Assembly: GCF_001949145.1 (NCBI RefSeq)
Contig: NW_019091535.1
Location: 496,051-560,050 of the forward strand
Direction: 5' to 3'
DNA from: Acanthaster planci
Taxonomy: Eukaryota > Echinodermata > Asteroidea > Valvatida > Acanthasteridae
Length of the DNA stretch: 64,000 nt
The position numbers and the translations under genes were made by a program. Shown here piece by piece: positions 60,901-64,000 of the stretch; the first letter of the stretch is position 1, and each line of letters opens with the position of its first letter. The notes under the pieces were generated by a model. That model was given only the letters and a program-made list of their open reading frames with translations, made no database searches and was not told where the DNA came from.

Positions 60901-63800
60901 GAAATTTCTTGATATCACAGCATGTATTCACATTGCAAAGTTACATTTCAGGCACATGAATATATTTAGAACTTAAAGAATTTGGCTGCAAATGTTTTCA
61001 TGATGTCAAAGTTTGCATAAATTTGCATTAGCTAGAATGCAAAGCATCTTTTCAACATGAAGGGAAAACCTTAAAGGGCTGATGGAAAATATGAAGCGAA
61101 AGCCTTAAAGAGCTGATGGAAAATAGTTGGAAAATAAACAAACATCAAGTTGAATTTGAAACAAGGACACTGGCAGTTACAAAACAGCAAGACCCCATGA
61201 CTCTTCAATCTCCCCACCAAGTGAACACAGGCTTGATGGGTTTTCTTGGAACAGGTAATTTCTGTTACATGACTACAGTCAAACCTCATTAATAAGAGGT
61301 CTGTCAGACTTCTTCCCTTGTTATAACAGGAACCTTGCATTATCAGGAATGAAAACAATGAAAAACAAAGGATTGGGACCTTAAAATGTCCTCGTTATAA
61401 GCAGAATCTTGTATCAACAGTGCTCTTATTAACGAGCTTTGACTTTACAGTGATACCCACTGTTGCATCAGCCACATTCCAGAAGACAACAGACCCTTCA
61501 CGGAAGAAAAAAATTTCTGATGGTTCAGTCTTGCTTTCTACATCCGAGGAAATAACCTCCATCAACAGAACATCCTGCGCATCTGAGTAAAGAGAATACA
61601 TTAACCTTGACGTAACAGTCCCCAAATCCTCCAACTCTTGAACAATTCTGGAGTGTTGACCCTAACCTTCCTCAATCCTCCAAAATTCCCTGGACAGTTT
61701 GGGAGGATCTTAGAGGATCATGAAGCTGAATGGCAAATCAGTGTGGCTGACCGCCAAGGATGCACTGCATCAAAATAGTTGAATGCACCTAAAAATGCCG
61801 ATATGCGACCAAATGTCTAATTCTTATCGTTGATGGCAACTATGATTTGTGCCCGTTAGTCTTACCATGTACACAGCATAAGCCCAAGTTAAACTGCAAG
61901 GTAGCTTACACTTACATGTAGGTACATGCACGCACATACAGGTACTATGTATCCGAGTAGACTGGTTTGTGGTCGCAGGGTGTATAGTATGGGGAGCTGA
62001 AATGTTTGGCGTGTGCATTCATTAGATGCACTAGCAGTCTATGCATGCCGCAATTCCGGTGCAATAAACTTATTTCAGTCCAAAATGTAAGTTTCAAACA
62101 AAAAGGTTTCAAGCTTCCCTTGGTCCAGTCCAGTCCCAGGTACAAAATACTCAAAAGTAAAAGGACAAACATTGCTTGTCCTTTCTTTCAGCTGTATTTT
62201 CACATAATTGGTTGTCATTTTTAATTCATTCCATAAGCACAAAATCCGAAGCCTGTCTGTCCTGTAAATAGCTGACAGAATAATGTTGCGACTTAAAGAT
62301 GTTTAAACATACGGCCAAAGCAAAATGAACCCAGGCGTGACTTGATGCACGCTGTAGTGTACAGCATGTACAAACTTGACTTGGTGCCTTTTCATTTTAT
62401 TTTTCTCTGTACAGCAGTGGTTTCACTAATGTACATTTATACGTAAATGGACACTCTCTACCCTTAATGTATACAGACCACGACATACAATAAAAACTCA
62501 TCCATGGATAGGCGACTTATTTTGTCAACTTGGGACCACTTCTTGACAGGTACCCAAATTAATCTTAGAACATTGTCTACATGATGAATCAATGCTCTCA
62601 GACATGTCAGATAGGGTACCTCCTATCGATCATTTTGAGTCTTGGCCTGACCTTGAGGCATTGCTCTCGGCAGGAAGGATCCCTGGGACTGTAGGTCCAG
62701 ACCGAGATGCTCTAAGTGATATTCCTCAGCAGTTGAGAAGGCAGTGCACAGCCAGGAGCCCTGGAAATCCTAGAAAAAAAACAAACAATGAAGAAATACC
62801 TGCATTTGGCAATGAAACTCAGCTCCTTGAAATTAAAATAATTTGTTACAGATGATACAATTTGTATCTGGTTTTTTCTATCTCAAACTTTGCATTTATG
62901 TACACAAATATTATTTTCAAGGTTATCGGGAGCACTGAAAAAGTTGCTTTTATTTCTTTTGAAGGGAAAATCCCCACCATAAGGAGTAACAAACGTTCTC
63001 AACTGATACATACAGGCTAAGATATAACAAACAGAATTTTGCATAGGGAATCAGAACAAGCTTGTGCAGGCCACTTTTGTAATTGTCATCATCAAGTACA
63101 TCTTCCAGCTGCTGAGGCTCTGTAAACACGTATGTGACGAGCTCTGCGAAACTTTTCTTCATTGTTCAAAATAAAAATGTACAAAATAATGCAATACCTT
63201 AATGACAAAGTCCTCATTCAGTCAAGCAGAAATGAACACTCCTGTTACCAATTCAATTCAACAAACCTTTCTATCTTGAACTCCCAACCTTGTTGGCTTT
63301 TTGGTCCGAGGCCTTGCAATCACCGGGGACTTTGGCTCAGCGGCTTGCTTCTTGTGACTTTTCTTGCCACCTGCTGGAGTCTTGGTCACAAAGACAACAG
63401 GTGCATCACTATTACAGCCTTTGGTGTGACTCATTCTAACAGCTCTCCAAACAAGCGTCCTTTCCAGGTATCCCCATCCAGGGTTTGCTGTGACACCAAG
63501 CAAAGACCTTGCATGGGTGACTGAAGTTGAGGGGCACCTGCTGTTTTGAGCCTGCGGAACTGTTACTGAAAGAGTTCGGTTCCTCCTTTGGTGGAGCAAG
63601 CCATGAGCTCTACACAGTCTGCCCTGAATTAATCTGGTGCTGGATGCCAACACTATCCAAGTTTTCACCTCTGTATTTTTTCGGATGAACTCATGAATAT
63701 TGGTTTTGGCTCTTCCATGTAAAATGCAGCCCCAGTCACAACCTAGAAACTTACTGCCAGCCACAATAAGTTGATGATGCCGGAAGATCAGTGGAGGCAT
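57977..63800 (-). CDS. RMND1: RMND1 (DUF155) mitochondrial translation factor
   Basis: Nine coding exons (minus strand): 63267-63800, 62652-62769, 61461-61582, 60362-60462, 59948-60054, 59733-59797, 59377-59574, 58897-59013, 57977-58090; 1476 nt, 491 aa (human RMND1 is 449). The N-terminal 178 residues are basic and poorly conserved, as expected for a mitochondrial presequence. Family blocks then follow: [100 protein letters not shown] and [16 protein letters not shown], then the hydrophobic inner-membrane segment [17 protein letters not shown]. By homology the protein anchors mitoribosomes to the inner membrane and supports mitochondrial translation. Exon 7 ends with a GC donor (AGG|GCAAGC). 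Exon 3 may instead end at 61449 using a donor that overlaps a MITE end, adding four residues. The exon 1 donor AAG|GTTTGT was chosen because it alone keeps phase with exon 2. Confidence 0.94.
58160..58329. mobile_element. Pogo/Tigger-like MITE, copy 1 (matches 61276-61445)
   Basis: Ends AAGTTGAACCCATTAATGAG and CATTAATGAGGTTCGACTG in inverted orientation, flanked by TA (58158-58159, 58330-58331). It is 170 bp and lies in the last RMND1 intron. Internal blocks shared with the second copy are TTATCAGGAATGAAAACAAT and TTATAAGCAGAATCTT. Confidence 0.85.
58442..58553. mobile_element. Dispersed foldback repeat, copy 2 (matches 39628-39745)
   Basis: Contains AGAGCTAGGTCTAGGTCTT and its approximate inverse AGACCTAGCCGTAGCTCT, as in copy 1. 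It lies in the last RMND1 intron, between a MITE and a SINE. Confidence 0.8.
58641..58855 (+). mobile_element. tRNA-derived SINE
   Basis: Begins with a pol III A-box-like stretch (GTGTGGCCTAGTGGTTGGCG). A degenerate B-box position follows (GCTGGTTACATG), then a tail found in many animal SINEs (ACCTTGGGCGAGTCACTATA, then CTCCCATTTGTCTCTCTCC). The 3' end near 58855 is uncertain. It is inserted in the last RMND1 intron. Confidence 0.65.
61276..61445. mobile_element. Pogo/Tigger-like MITE, copy 2, next to an RMND1 splice donor
   Basis: Ends CAGTCAAACCTCATTAATAA and TTATTAACGAGCTTTGACTT in inverted orientation, flanked by TA (61274-61275, 61446-61447). It is 170 bp, the same length as the copy at 58160-58329, with the same internal blocks. 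Its outer edge is about 13 bp into RMND1 intron 3. Confidence 0.85.
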
Positions 63801-64000
63801 TGTTTGCTGAATTAAGCTGAAATATAAATGAAGTACATGTTAGAATAAAAAAAAAAATAAGCTGTCACACAATGGAAGGAAATAGGGCCTCCACGAACCT
63901 TATAAGACTTCACACATCATTGCTTCATCTTCTAATCTAGTGATATTGGGCACTTTGAATTTTTGCCTCTAGTGCCTTGCTGCGGAAATATTTTTACCTC
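63801..64000 (-). promoter_or_regulatory. RMND1 5' flank / 5' UTR
   Basis: 200 bp upstream of the RMND1 start codon (context AACAATGC, A at -3). It has an A-rich run at about 63847-63859. No promoter element or upstream gene can be named before the window ends. Confidence 0.35.

Noticed and set aside
62592-62855. Plus-strand open frame of 87 codons
   Set aside because: Antisense shadow of RMND1 exon 2.
62950-63162. Minus-strand open frame of 70 codons inside RMND1 intron 1
   Set aside because: Does not match RMND1, lacks convincing splice sites and no family is recognised.
63250-63285. Donor ACAAG|GTTGGG for RMND1 exon 1
   Set aside because: Its phase does not match the [12 protein letters not shown] exon; AAG|GTTTGT at 63267 does.

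Overview
This is eukaryotic, intron-rich, AT-rich DNA from an invertebrate animal, probably a marine deuterostome and most likely an echinoderm. The reasons are animal genes (TRAF, tektin-1, SLC25A1, RMND1) with canonical GT..AG introns, several families of small foldback (MITE-like) transposons, a tRNA-derived SINE, and very dense palindromic ACATGT / TACCGGTA short repeats. I remember such repeats from echinoderm genomes. The species cannot be fixed from the sequence alone.

Layout: (1) 1976-9850, minus strand: an eight-exon TRAF-family adaptor/E3 ligase (464 aa) with RING, TRAF zinc fingers, a short coiled coil and a MATH domain. (2) 13181-15846, plus strand: a two-exon gene model for a 420-aa protein I do not recognise. 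(3) About 15.9-29.3 kb: no recognisable gene, rich in ACATGT repeats. (4) 29401-30519, plus strand: an uninterrupted coding exon for a copine/RGLG-type vWA protein with a hydrophobic N-terminal anchor and no RING. (5) About 30.5-41.1 kb: repeat-rich, with no gene seen. (6) 41153-51092, minus strand: SLC25A1, the mitochondrial citrate carrier, six exons. (7) 52462-56603, plus strand: TEKT1 (tektin-1), five coding exons, divergent from SLC25A1. (8) 57977-63800, minus strand: RMND1, nine coding exons, convergent with TEKT1.

All exon models were built by hand from splice sites, reading phase and remembered family sequences. Each multi-exon model sums to a multiple of three with compatible phases at every junction. 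The genes are ordinary unrelated neighbours, not a pathway cluster, although two of them (SLC25A1, RMND1) encode mitochondrial proteins. The most unusual material is a MITE inserted about 13 bp past an RMND1 5' splice site, offering a second in-frame donor; two GC-AG introns; the membrane-anchored RGLG-like protein; the orphan two-exon gene; and at least nine foldback or dispersed repeat families, three of which have both copies in the window.
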